A stretch of 64,000 bases of DNA from Pasteurella sp030783905 (lineage in GTDB: Bacteria; Pseudomonadota; Gammaproteobacteria; Enterobacterales; Pasteurellaceae). Below the pieces are notes generated by a model. The model did not search any database, had not been told where the DNA came from, and saw only the letters and a program-made list of their open reading frames with translations. Positions 18,687 through 27,292 of the stretch are shown one piece after another. The position numbers were made by a program, and so were the translations under genes. How positions within the stretch are numbered: the first letter of the stretch is position 1; every line of letters begins with the position of its first letter. The stretch covers positions 1,612,001-1,676,000 of the forward strand of contig CP182107.1 of NCBI GenBank assembly GCA_051122655.1, given 5' to 3'.

Positions 18687-19277
18687 TTAACGTAGCACAT
18701 CCGCTTGTAACAACAAAATCAACAAGACAATCACCTGTTGATAAAGAGTAGTCGAGGTTTTAACTCGTTGAACTTTATCATTAAACGGCAATAACCAAGG
18801 CAACACATAATCTTGGATCAGTGTCTGATAGGTAGCCCAATCTTCTACTTCGGCTAATTTGCACAGTAATTCCAAATAGACACACAGATGATCGCTTGGC
18901 TCTGGTTTCTCCCGATTCACTTGTAACTGAAAACGGGCGAGCAATTGCTCTAAAAAGCCAAAATGCGCGGCTAACTGTGATTCTGGCAAATACGCTGAAG
19001 CATAAGGTAAGGCACTGCTGTTGCCATCTAACAAAAAGAGTTGCGTATAATCCGCTGCCAATTCGAGATGAGCTAACTCAACCGCGTTTAACTGCTGTAA
19101 TTGCTGTCGGATGTGCTCGACTTGTGCCGGAAAACCTTGCTCAGCTAAAAACGCGAAAAAATCATCAAACAGACCTTGTTGATATTGCGCTAATTGACTA
19201 GCTGACAATTCATGACCTAGCATATTGCTTAGCCATGTGTAGACAAATTGTCTTTCTTCGGAAGCAAACTGCATCAT
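18687..19277 (-). CDS. torD: TorD-family molybdoenzyme chaperone
   Basis: The 196-aa all-helical protein belongs to the TorD/DmsD (NarJ-like) chaperone family, which binds Tat signal peptides of molybdoenzymes and aids cofactor insertion. Visible family features are FASEERQFVYTWLSNML at the start, YTQLFLLDG, and EPSDHLCVYLELLCKLA, which contains the E-P-x-D-H core. Its start codon overlaps the stop of the reductase gene (ATGA), so it is translationally coupled to its likely client. Two adjacent ATG codons exist; either could start. The name torD follows the neighbouring reductase. Confidence 0.88.
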   Translation of the reverse strand: MMQFASEERQFVYTWLSNMLGHELSASQLAQYQQGLFDDFFAFLAEQGFPAQVEHIRQQLQQLNAVELAHLELAADYTQLFLLDGNSSALPYASAYLPESQLAAHFGFLEQLLARFQLQVNREKPEPSDHLCVYLELLCKLAEVEDWATYQTLIQDYVLPWLLPFNDKVQRVKTSTTLYQQVIVLLILLLQADVLR

Positions 19278-21745
19278 AAGGTTATCTCACGTGGGCCATG
19301 GAAACCGTTGACTGCAGGTGCCTGACCAACAAATTTCTCAATATTGACCAAACACGTATTGGCTGAAACCGCTTGAGCCAAACTTGAACTGCCGATATCT
19401 AAACTCATGGTATTAGGATCTCCATAAGTATCAAGTGCGCCAACTGTTTCATCTACTGGGGAATACCATGCGCCTTCTTGTAAACGTAACACGCCTTGTG
19501 GGAAGTTATCGGATACATGTGCCCCAACAATGGCTTGACCACGATCATTATACACACGCACTAAATCCCCATGTGCAATGCCTAAACGTTTGGCATCTTC
19601 TGGGTTGATAAACAATGGTTCACGATCGCCAATAGTATAGGTATCACGCAAGTCTTTGGATTCACATAACTGTGAATGCAAGCGTTTATCTGGGTGGACA
19701 GATTGTAGCCAAAATGGGTATTTCTTGGATTTTGGCCCACCGTGTGAACGCTCGGCTTTTTCAAACCACATTGGGTGCCCTTTGCAATCTTCATAACCAT
19801 AGCTGGCAATTTTGTTACTGTAAATTTCAATAAAGCCTGACGGTGTGCCTAATGCGTGTAATTCGGGATCGTCACGGAAATCGGCATGACGCACCCAAGG
19901 TTCACCTTCTGGGAATAGCACATAGCCTTTTTTCCAGAACTCGGCAAAAGGTGGCATGTCAAATTTGCCTTGGTTGGCTTGACGGCACTCCTCGTACAGC
20001 TGAGTCACCCATTCCATTTCATCCATGTTACGACAATACTCTTTTTCTTTGCCAAAGCGACGACAAAGATCTTTAAAAATCTCAAAGTCAGAACGAGAGT
20101 CATACAACGGATCCACCAGTTTTTGCATAGCAATCACGCCTCGATTACTGTACGAACCATAAGCATCAATATCGTTACGCTCAAATGGGGTACAAGCTGG
20201 TAACACGATATCAGAGAAGCGACAAGTTGCCGTCCAGCTGTAATTGATCGAGACTATGGTTTCTAAACGTTGGAAAGCCTGTTTCATCTTGTTGCGTTCA
20301 GAATGACGGTGCCAATGGTTACAGCCTGTAAAAATTGCCATTTTATACGGTGCATAAGTGATTCTTTGCCCGTTATAGTGAATAGTTTCACCGGGTTGTA
20401 GTAAGGAATCGGTGATTCTTGCGCAAGGAATCACCGCACTATAGCCGTGATAATCGTTGTTATCGTATTTGGGTTTCTGTCCTTCATCTAAGTTCAATGG
20501 AAAAGCACCCGGCATGGCGGCACCCGAGCTTGGAATACCGATTGAACTATAATGGTGAGCATAACTAATCCCGCCTCCCGCTAAACCAATTTGGCCAAGC
20601 ATTGCGGCTAATACTGCCCCCATCCAATAAGGCTGTTCACCATGTTGTTGACGTTGAATTGCCCAACCAAAAATCAGTTGTGTACGTTTACCCGCTAGCA
20701 TTCTGGCAAATTGGCGAATCTCTTCTGCACTGATGCCACAGATTTTCGCCGCCCATTCAGCATCTTTCACCACGTTATCTTCGCTTTCTCCCAACAAATA
20801 TGGCAAGAATTTATCAAAGCCGACGGTGTACATCTCAATGAATTTTTTATCGTATAACTGCTCAACATATAAAGTGTGAGCCAACGCTAACATAAAGGCC
20901 ACATCCGTTTGCGGATTGATATATTGAAAATCGCAACCCAAATAATTTTGCGTTTTGCTTTTCACCGGATCAACACAAATGACATTCACCTCTTTTTCTG
21001 CCACTTTCGTTTTTAATCGCGCTAAATATTTATAAGCTTCGTGCGTTTCACAATTCCAACCCACTTGTAAGTTTTTCACTGGATCACTTGCCCAGAAAAT
21101 AATATTCTCACTTTCTTTTAAAATAATTTCCCAAGAGGTGCCTTGTGAATACACTTCGGTTGAGCCAAGCACATAAGGTAAAATCACTTGCCCTGCCCCA
21201 GTGGAATAATCTCCACTGGTACTGACACTGTTACCATGCATCCCCACCGCACGGATCATATGGTTACCACAACTATGGAATTGCCCCGTTGAACGCCAAC
21301 CCACGTTGCCCGTATGTAATGCCCATGGCCCGTAATTTTGTTGGATACGTTCTAATTCTTCATAAAATAAGTCTAATGCTTCATCCCAGGTGACACGCAC
21401 AAAGCGGTTGTCTCCACGTTGTGCCGTATTACTGTTATGGCGATGTTTCAACCAATCCAAACGCACCATTGGGTAACGAATACGGGCATCGCTATAAATT
21501 AACCCTTTGATACCCTTGATCATTTCTGTTGGGTATTGGTCATATTCAAAAGGCTTGATATCCACGACTTTGCCATTTTGCACTTTGGCTCGAAGCGCGC
21601 CCCAGTGTGAACCCGTGATTTTCCATTCACTTAAATGTTCTGCTGACTGCGCCAATGCTTTTTGAGAGACAAGGAAATTGGACATCGCAAAGGTCGCCGC
21701 CATGGCTGACATATTTTTCAAAAATTGACGACGTGATTGTTTCAT
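19274..21745 (-). CDS. torZ: Periplasmic S-/N-oxide reductase, TorZ/BisC (MtsZ-type) molybdoenzyme
   Basis: The 823-aa precursor is a DMSO-reductase-family catalytic subunit using Mo-bisMGD. It has a Tat signal peptide (SRRQFLKNM, cleavage near ALAQS) and the Mo-ligand Ser region SVSTSGDYSTGAG. There is no N-terminal iron-sulfur Cys motif, as in TorA/TorZ. The open frame reaches 21982, but the ATG at 21745 has GGAGAG upstream and starts the Tat signal. The H. influenzae relative acts on methionine sulfoxide and has been named MtsZ; TMAO and biotin sulfoxide are other family substrates, so the true substrate is open. Electrons should come from the pentaheme cytochrome encoded 10 bp upstream. 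Confidence 0.9.
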   Translation of the reverse strand: MKQSRRQFLKNMSAMAATFAMSNFLVSQKALAQSAEHLSEWKITGSHWGALRAKVQNGKVVDIKPFEYDQYPTEMIKGIKGLIYSDARIRYPMVRLDWLKHRHNSNTAQRGDNRFVRVTWDEALDLFYEELERIQQNYGPWALHTGNVGWRSTGQFHSCGNHMIRAVGMHGNSVSTSGDYSTGAGQVILPYVLGSTEVYSQGTSWEIILKESENIIFWASDPVKNLQVGWNCETHEAYKYLARLKTKVAEKEVNVICVDPVKSKTQNYLGCDFQYINPQTDVAFMLALAHTLYVEQLYDKKFIEMYTVGFDKFLPYLLGESEDNVVKDAEWAAKICGISAEEIRQFARMLAGKRTQLIFGWAIQRQQHGEQPYWMGAVLAAMLGQIGLAGGGISYAHHYSSIGIPSSGAAMPGAFPLNLDEGQKPKYDNNDYHGYSAVIPCARITDSLLQPGETIHYNGQRITYAPYKMAIFTGCNHWHRHSERNKMKQAFQRLETIVSINYSWTATCRFSDIVLPACTPFERNDIDAYGSYSNRGVIAMQKLVDPLYDSRSDFEIFKDLCRRFGKEKEYCRNMDEMEWVTQLYEECRQANQGKFDMPPFAEFWKKGYVLFPEGEPWVRHADFRDDPELHALGTPSGFIEIYSNKIASYGYEDCKGHPMWFEKAERSHGGPKSKKYPFWLQSVHPDKRLHSQLCESKDLRDTYTIGDREPLFINPEDAKRLGIAHGDLVRVYNDRGQAIVGAHVSDNFPQGVLRLQEGAWYSPVDETVGALDTYGDPNTMSLDIGSSSLAQAVSANTCLVNIEKFVGQAPAVNGFHGPREITL

Positions 21746-21755
21746 ATTTTCTCTC

Positions 21756-22934
21756 CTACTTGCTCTCAGAATGGGCGTCAACGTCAGATGCATGTAATTG
21801 TAAATAACGCAAGACTTCTTTACTGGTTTGTTTATCCATATTGGTGAATCCCACCATGCCGTTGAATAAACCGATCCATGTGTTGGAATCAAAATGGGCC
21901 ACATCAGGCTGTCTGTGACAGGTACTACATTGCGTTTTATAAACACTTTCTGCCGCCGCCCACACTGGTTTAACCTCTTCAATTAACTGTGATTTGGCTA
22001 TCCACACTTGCATGTTGACTTGTTGCCATGTTAATCCCGTTAACGGATCCTCTTGTGTGCTTAACACCTCAAAGTGCGGTGCATTCTGCATAAATGTTTT
22101 GCTTAAGACAGCATCGGTAATATTTTTGCCAAATTGGTGATACCAAATACGTCCAAAGCCTTTGTTTTTCCGCCACATGGTCATTTCCACTAAATCCGCC
22201 CCTTGTCCCGCTTTGACAAAACGCACTGGCACCGCTGTTTCTAGCTGACCAATTTGGTCTTGCATGGCCTCATCTTTAAACAGAGTGACATTGGCTTTGC
22301 TGTAATAGATTTTCTCCGCTTGCGGGGCTTTTGTGACAAAGCGATCAAATTTTGATACATTACCTTCTGCCACGTCGAGTTTCGGTAAGTGGTGTGCCAC
22401 CCCTTTATGACAATCCATACAGCTTTGATCTTTGGCTGCTGCAGGTATCATCGCTTTTCTCGCCGCCTCGGACATTTTGTCAAAGTTCATGCGTTCGTAA
22501 CGATGGCAAGCTTTACATTCTTTTGAGCCGTTCGCCGCAAAGCGTGCCCATTCTCTTTCCGCCATTTCTTGGCGATGTTTCTCAAAAGAGCCTTCCTCAT
22601 CATATTTGCCAGTTAATTCAGCAAACACTTCTTTCACCGCTTGGACTTTACGCGCATATTTGGCAGTTTTGTCATGCGGTAAGTGACAGCTTGAACACGT
22701 CGCCGTGACGCCAGAACGATTTGACCAATGAGCCGTTTGCTTCAGTTCCGATAAAGGTTGTTGCATGGAATGACAACCAATACAAAATTCTTCGGTACTG
22801 GTGTGGTCCATGAGATCATTGAATTGTTGCCAGCTTATTGCTCCCGCAATAAACCCGATACTGACTAAAATACCTAGCCCAATTTTGGCCGAAGGTTTAG
22901 TAAAAAATGACATAATTGATGTAAAAAATTTCAT
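21756..22934 (-). CDS. torY: Membrane-anchored pentaheme c-type cytochrome, TorY/TorC (MtsM) type
   Basis: This NapC/NirT-family quinol-oxidising cytochrome passes electrons to the adjacent reductase. It is 392 aa, with one N-terminal membrane anchor (IGLGILVSIGFIAGAI) and five haem-binding motifs: CIGCH, CSSCH, CKACH, CMDCH and CSTCH. The first four form the NapC-like part, and the fifth lies in the C-terminal domain typical of TorC/TorY. The ATG at 22934 begins MKFFTSIMSFF with GGGGTGG upstream; the longer frame to 22964 overlaps torE and is not preferred. The gene is second in the torE-Y-Z-D order. Confidence 0.92.
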   Translation of the reverse strand: MKFFTSIMSFFTKPSAKIGLGILVSIGFIAGAISWQQFNDLMDHTSTEEFCIGCHSMQQPLSELKQTAHWSNRSGVTATCSSCHLPHDKTAKYARKVQAVKEVFAELTGKYDEEGSFEKHRQEMAEREWARFAANGSKECKACHRYERMNFDKMSEAARKAMIPAAAKDQSCMDCHKGVAHHLPKLDVAEGNVSKFDRFVTKAPQAEKIYYSKANVTLFKDEAMQDQIGQLETAVPVRFVKAGQGADLVEMTMWRKNKGFGRIWYHQFGKNITDAVLSKTFMQNAPHFEVLSTQEDPLTGLTWQQVNMQVWIAKSQLIEEVKPVWAAAESVYKTQCSTCHRQPDVAHFDSNTWIGLFNGMVGFTNMDKQTSKEVLRYLQLHASDVDAHSESK

Positions 22935-22944
22935 ATCCACCCCG

Positions 22945-23103
22945 TTATGCGCCTGGTAAGCCAATGACGAACAGTTGTAATAACCAAACTATCAAGCCAT
23001 AAGCCCCGACGCCCCCCATCATTAAAATCGGCAAAAGTATGCCGGCAAAGAAAAACGTTTTAATCACATCTTTCAAGGTTGAGTTTGTTTGTTGTCTTCG
23101 CAT
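22945..23103 (-). CDS. torE: Small membrane protein of the TorE/NapE family
   Basis: This is a 52-codon gene with one membrane helix. It begins MRRQQTNSTLKDVIKTFFFA and continues with a hydrophobic GILLPILMMGGVGAYG and LIVWLLQLFVIGLPGA. Short single-helix proteins of this pattern precede torY-type and nap operons (TorE/NapE); their function is not settled. It ends 10 bp before the torY start, has GGGAAT upstream, and is the first gene after an FNR-type promoter. Its position and pattern make it a real gene despite its size. Confidence 0.82.
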   Translation of the reverse strand: MRRQQTNSTLKDVIKTFFFAGILLPILMMGGVGAYGLIVWLLQLFVIGLPGA

Positions 23104-23138
23104 AAATAGATTCCCAATCTTGATTATAAGAAACGCGG

Positions 23139-23179
23139 ATTATACAGAAGAGAGGAAAATCCTTATTGAGAAGGATCAA
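23139..23179 (-). promoter_or_regulatory. FNR-dependent promoter of the tor operon
   Basis: TTGAGAAGGATCAA (23166-23179) matches the FNR consensus TTGATNNNNATCAA at 9 of 10 positions. A perfect -10 TATAAT lies on the minus strand at 23139-23144. The centre-to-centre distance is 31 bp, the class II spacing (site at about -41.5). The expected transcription start is near 23131, 28 bp before the torE ATG. Confidence 0.85.
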
Positions 23180-23303
23180 ATAAGACAGGTTTTAAATGTC
23201 AAACTGATAAAAAATAGACAATAAGAATAGAAACGCGACAATGTAATATAATGTTTTATATAACAAAAAGATAAATCTACAAAAATAGCGCTTATTTACT
23301 AAT

Positions 23304-23335
23304 GAAAAAAACGGGATATCACAAAATACCCCGTT
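23304..23335 (-). terminator. Terminator after betT
   Basis: On the minus strand AACGGGGTAT pairs with ATATCCCGTT (one bulged or mismatched position) and continues into a run of T. It lies 21 bp after the betT stop. Confidence 0.7.
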
Positions 23336-23355
23336 CCTACTCATTAATTATACAA

Positions 23356-25362
23356 TTATGCTACATCATAAGTCATTAATGCATTGGTTTTATCCATGGC
23401 TAAATTCATATAACGTTCATATTGTTTTAAGACATCCGCGATTAATTCATCTTTGGTCATATATTGCACATCGTAACCTTCTCGCCCATCAATAAAATAG
23501 GTAATCGGCTCATAAGAACGTTTAGAATCAATATTGGGCATCGCCTCATCTTCCACCACGAATGTGGATAATTCACGAAATTGACATTCGATGCCATATA
23601 AGAAATTACGTAAATTTTCTTTCATGACCACAAATTCAATTTTGGGCTTTTTCCCTGTAATTTGATCAACCTGTGCAGTTAAACCATGTTTTTCAAACTC
23701 GAGCACTAATTCCTGGAATGCAGGCAGGGCAATTTCATCAATAAAGTTACGTACATCAGCACGTTTCGATTGAGAAAGAATTTTTTCTAAGCGTAACTTC
23801 CAATGTTTTCCCGTCCAATTACTGCTACCTTGTGAAAAGGTTTTACTGAAATATTGGTTATCCACCATTAACCCTTTCCATAGACCAAAACACAATAACA
23901 ACATAATCATGGTAAAAGGAAGCGCAATCACTAAGGTCATGGTTTGTAAGGCAGACAAGCCATCTGAACGTAATAAGGCAATCGCTAACACGGCCAATAA
24001 TACCGCCCAAAACACACTTTGCCATTTCACGCTTTTTTCTTCCCCTTGTGAAGCGATGCTATTAATCACATAAATACCCGAATCGGCAGAGGTAATAAAA
24101 AATAATGCAATGATCAGAATAGCAATGACAGAGGCAACCTTGCCCCAAGGCAATAGGTCAAAGAAACCAAATAACAAGGCCTCCGTATTACCCGCAAGGG
24201 CGGTCAAATTTCCTGCCGTTTCGCCATCTAACCAAATCGCAGAATTGCCGAATGTGGTCATCCATAAGGCATTGAATAACGACGGAATAAATAACACACC
24301 CAAAATAAATTCTCGAATAGTGCGACCTTTAGAAATCTTGGCAATAAATAAACCAACAAATGGCGCCCAAGACACCCACCATGCCCAATACAACACAGTC
24401 CAACCACTAAACCAGCCTTGATTTTCAGGTTCATAAGCAAAGGTGCGGAAACTTAACGACACTAAATTACTCAGATAATAACCTAAATTTTCAGTAAAAC
24501 TGGTCAGGAGCAACAAGGTAGGGCCGAGTACGATGACAAATAGCATTAACATTAAAGCAAAAAATAAATTAATTTCACTTAAACGACGCACGCCTTTTGC
24601 CACCCCCGTAATGGCAGAAATTGTGGCAAAACACATCACTAAAATAATTAACAGTGAAAGGGTGGAAAAACTGCGTGAATCAATCCAACCCAAGCTATTT
24701 AATCCCGCATCTAACTGCATCGCACCATAGCCTAGGGTCGTGGTGATACCAAAAATAGTGCTACACAACGCACAGACGTCAATGACATGCCCCCAAAAGC
24801 CGGAAATACGCTGTTTTAATAACGGATAAAAGCCAGAACGAATCGTGAGTGGCAACTTATAACGAAAACCAAAATACGCCAGTGCCAGACCAATCACCGC
24901 ATAAATGGCCCAAGCATGGATCCCCCAATGATAAAAGGTCATTAACATGGCTTCTTTGGTTTTTTCTGCAGCAGTCATTCCCTGATGCAATGGATTGATA
25001 TAATGCAACATCGGCTCAGCCACACCGAAATACATCAAACCAATACCCATTCCTGCCGCGAATAACATCGCTATCCAAGAGAGGAATGGATACTCAGGTT
25101 CTTCATTATCAGAACCTAAACGAATATCGCCTAATCGACTGTTACAAAGTAGCACCAGGAAAACAATAAAAATGGATACCGCTAGTACATAAAACCAACT
25201 GAAATGGCTAAAGATTTGTTGCTTAACGACATTTAACGTCACCTGGGCGTGTTGTGGGAAGAAGGAACAGTACAAGGTGACAAAAATAATGAAGAACAGA
25301 CTGGGAAAGAAAATAGGTGCTTTTAATGTGCTGCGTTGTTGTAACTGCTTAAAAAATGTCAA
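23356..25362 (-). CDS. betT: BCCT-family betaine/choline transporter BetT
   Basis: This 668-aa secondary transporter of the betaine-choline-carnitine family imports choline or a related quaternary amine. It has about twelve hydrophobic segments, the family signature region (AWWVSWAPFVGLFIAKISKG, about residues 330-350) and GMGIGLMYFGVAEP (about 104-117). After the last helix it has a long cytoplasmic C-terminal tail (about 500-668), as in BetT-type osmoregulated members. No bet oxidation genes are nearby, so imported choline may serve osmoprotection or phosphocholine synthesis. The substrate is inferred from length and tail. Confidence 0.88.
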   Translation of the reverse strand: MTFFKQLQQRSTLKAPIFFPSLFFIIFVTLYCSFFPQHAQVTLNVVKQQIFSHFSWFYVLAVSIFIVFLVLLCNSRLGDIRLGSDNEEPEYPFLSWIAMLFAAGMGIGLMYFGVAEPMLHYINPLHQGMTAAEKTKEAMLMTFYHWGIHAWAIYAVIGLALAYFGFRYKLPLTIRSGFYPLLKQRISGFWGHVIDVCALCSTIFGITTTLGYGAMQLDAGLNSLGWIDSRSFSTLSLLIILVMCFATISAITGVAKGVRRLSEINLFFALMLMLFVIVLGPTLLLLTSFTENLGYYLSNLVSLSFRTFAYEPENQGWFSGWTVLYWAWWVSWAPFVGLFIAKISKGRTIREFILGVLFIPSLFNALWMTTFGNSAIWLDGETAGNLTALAGNTEALLFGFFDLLPWGKVASVIAILIIALFFITSADSGIYVINSIASQGEEKSVKWQSVFWAVLLAVLAIALLRSDGLSALQTMTLVIALPFTMIMLLLCFGLWKGLMVDNQYFSKTFSQGSSNWTGKHWKLRLEKILSQSKRADVRNFIDEIALPAFQELVLEFEKHGLTAQVDQITGKKPKIEFVVMKENLRNFLYGIECQFRELSTFVVEDEAMPNIDSKRSYEPITYFIDGREGYDVQYMTKDELIADVLKQYERYMNLAMDKTNALMTYDVA

Positions 25363-25638
25363 AACGCCTCCTTAGTGACGAGATAATTGATATAACCTAT
25401 TGGCATACAGAAATTTCATGTAGTTCATGAAAAATAAGGAAAAAACTGCACAAAATACAGTTTAAATGAGATAGTATTGTACTTAATCAAGATAACTAAT
25501 CGCCATTAATATAACAAAAATGCATCAAAATCGCAAAAGTCCCTTTTTTCTCGATATCGAGGTAAACAAAGCAACTGAGTTTATTTTCCTGTCTTTCCTT
25601 GCTATATTTACGCAGTTTATATTTTCTAAGGATATCAA

Positions 25639-25893
25639 ATGACTCAATACAACATGCTCAGAATTGAATGGGATTGTCGACGAGGCATGCTCGAACTGGA
25701 TAATGTCATTATGCCGTTTTATCGACAGCACTTTGAGCGTTTATCAGACGTACAAAAGGACACCTTTATTCGTTTATTAGCCTGTAGTGATTTACAACTT
25801 TTTTCTTGGTTTTTTAATCGTGGCACAGCCACTGATCCACAACTACAACAAATGGTTGATTATATTCAACAAACTTTGAAACTCGCAGACTAA
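25639..25893 (+). CDS. sdhE: FAD assembly factor SdhE (YgfY/CptB family)
   Basis: SdhE helps attach FAD covalently to the flavoprotein subunits of succinate dehydrogenase and fumarate reductase. The 84-aa protein shows the family signature RIEWDCRRGMLELD (with the conserved RGMLELD) near residues 8-21 and a typical second half with FIRLLACSD. The start ATG at 25639 has AAGGA upstream. It is a single gene before rpoE. In a fermentative Pasteurellaceae cell the likely client is FrdA. Confidence 0.9.
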   Translation: MTQYNMLRIEWDCRRGMLELDNVIMPFYRQHFERLSDVQKDTFIRLLACSDLQLFSWFFNRGTATDPQLQQMVDYIQQTLKLAD

Positions 25894-25924
25894 TTTACCC
25901 CTATTTTATCTTTACAAAAAAGAT

Positions 25925-25952
25925 TGAACTTTTTTTATTCTACACCGTCTAA
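25925..25952 (+). promoter_or_regulatory. Sigma-E-type promoter of rpoE-rseABC
   Basis: TGAACTT (25925-25931) and GTCTAA (25947-25952) are separated by 15 bp and match the sigma-E consensus GGAACTT-N15/16-GTCTAA at all but the first base. They lie 63 bp upstream of the rpoE ATG, so the operon is probably autoregulated. Confidence 0.8.
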
Positions 25953-26015
25953 CTGTTTGCAAGAGCTTGCTGTCTTTGAATATTAAAGCTTGTTAGAGGT
26001 GATATAAGAGGTTAT

Positions 26016-26591
26016 ATGGCTGAACAGCTAACAGATCAGGCTTTGGTAGAAAGAGTACAGCAAGGAGATAAAAAAGCCTTTAATTTATTGGTTTCTCGTT
26101 ATCAAAATAAAGTGGCTGGATTGCTGACTCGCTATGTGTCACAAAACGACATCCCTGATGTTGTACAAGAATCATTTATCAAAGCATATCGCTCGATTGA
26201 TTCTTTTCGTGGTGACAGTGCTTTCTACACATGGCTATATCGAATCGCCGTCAATACGGCAAAGAATTATTTAACGGCTCAAGGACGTCGCCCTCCCAGT
26301 GAAGATATCTTAGCGGAAGAGGCGGAAAGTTATGAAATGGGCAGTAATTTACGGGATGTGGATACCCCAGAAAATGAAATGTTATCCAGTGAATTAAAGA
26401 AGATTGTATTTGATACGATAAACGGTTTACAAGAAGATTTAAGAACTGCCATTACACTACGCGAGCTTGAGGGTTTAAGCTACGAAGAAATTGCAGAAAT
26501 TATGGATTGTCCTGTTGGAACCGTTCGCTCTCGCATTTTCCGTGCGCGTGAAATTATCGAAAGTAAAGTACAACCAATGTTGCAACGTTAA
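26016..26591 (+). CDS. rpoE: RNA polymerase sigma-E factor RpoE
   Basis: This ECF sigma factor of 191 aa controls the extracytoplasmic stress response. Sigma region 2 includes PDVVQESFIKAYRSIDSFRG (about residues 46-65) and FYTWLYRIAVNTAKNYL; region 4 includes LRELEGLSYEEIAEIMDCPV and GTVRSRIFRARE. The length equals E. coli RpoE (191 aa). It is followed by genes for its anti-sigma factor and two accessory proteins in the standard order. The upstream promoter resembles its own consensus. Confidence 0.96.
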   Translation: MAEQLTDQALVERVQQGDKKAFNLLVSRYQNKVAGLLTRYVSQNDIPDVVQESFIKAYRSIDSFRGDSAFYTWLYRIAVNTAKNYLTAQGRRPPSEDILAEEAESYEMGSNLRDVDTPENEMLSSELKKIVFDTINGLQEDLRTAITLRELEGLSYEEIAEIMDCPVGTVRSRIFRAREIIESKVQPMLQR

Positions 26592-26637
26592 GTGCAATAC
26601 AAAAAATCCAAAACCAAGTAAAAGTTGGAGTGTCCAA

Positions 26638-27228
26638 ATGCAAAAAGAGTTACTTTCGGCCTATATTGATGGTGAACAAGTCAGCGCTGAATTGACCGAA
26701 CAATTATGTCAAGATGCCGAACTACAGCAATCTTGGGCAAATTTTCATACTATTCGTGCGGTCATGCGTCAAGAAAGCCAAGTATTACTAGGTGCAGATT
26801 TTACTGCCAAAATGGAAGCGCTCATTGAAGCAGAGGAAATGAAGGTTGTCACACCGATGGTCTCACAGCCCTTGCCAGAGGAAGTGGCGCACTTACCATT
26901 TATGCAAAAACTTAAAGGGTTGTTTGCACCATTGGCACAAGTGGCGGTGGCAGCGAGCGTTTGTTTAGTCGCGGTGTTTGGCACACAATCCTTGATTACT
27001 GCTAAAAATGAAGCGCAACACAATGCAGATACACCGATTTTACAAACCTTACCGTTTAATAATGTCGTGCAACAAGTGAGCTATAATGCGCCGCTCAAAG
27101 ATGTGGTCACGCCAGAGCAACTGGAACAAAAAAATAAACGTATTGGTGCGATGTTACAAAACTATGAAGTACAACGTCGTCTTTATGCTGACTCATTAAT
27201 CTTAAATCAGCAAAATACACAAAAATAA
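26638..27228 (+). CDS. rseA: Anti-sigma-E factor RseA
   Basis: RseA is an inner-membrane protein that holds sigma-E inactive until it is cleaved by DegS and RseP. The 196-aa product begins QKELLSAYIDGEQV, the anti-sigma N-terminal domain, has one membrane segment (VAVAASVCLVAVFG, about residues 102-118), and a periplasmic C-terminal part. The start is the ATG at 26638 with TTGGAG upstream; the longer frame from 26491 overlaps rpoE and is not used. The position between rpoE and rseB supports the call. Confidence 0.9.
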   Translation: MQKELLSAYIDGEQVSAELTEQLCQDAELQQSWANFHTIRAVMRQESQVLLGADFTAKMEALIEAEEMKVVTPMVSQPLPEEVAHLPFMQKLKGLFAPLAQVAVAASVCLVAVFGTQSLITAKNEAQHNADTPILQTLPFNNVVQQVSYNAPLKDVVTPEQLEQKNKRIGAMLQNYEVQRRLYADSLILNQQNTQK

Positions 27229-27247
27229 TGTTTTTCGTTCATTCACC

Positions 27248-27280
27248 TTCACCACCTTTATGGGTGGTGAATTTGTTTTA
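27248..27280 (+). terminator. Hairpin with T-rich tail between rseA and rseB (possible attenuator)
   Basis: TTCACCACC and GGTGGTGAA form a perfect 9-bp stem with a TTTATG loop, followed by TTTGTTTTA. It lies between the rseA stop and rseB start, so it could reduce rseB-rseC transcription relative to rpoE-rseA, or stabilise an mRNA end. Confidence 0.55.
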
Positions 27281-27292
27281 TGGTGGCAACTT

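Noticed and set aside
21746..21982. N-terminal extension of the torZ-type reading frame
   Set aside because: It precedes the Tat signal peptide and overlaps torY; the ATG at 21745 has a good ribosome-binding site.
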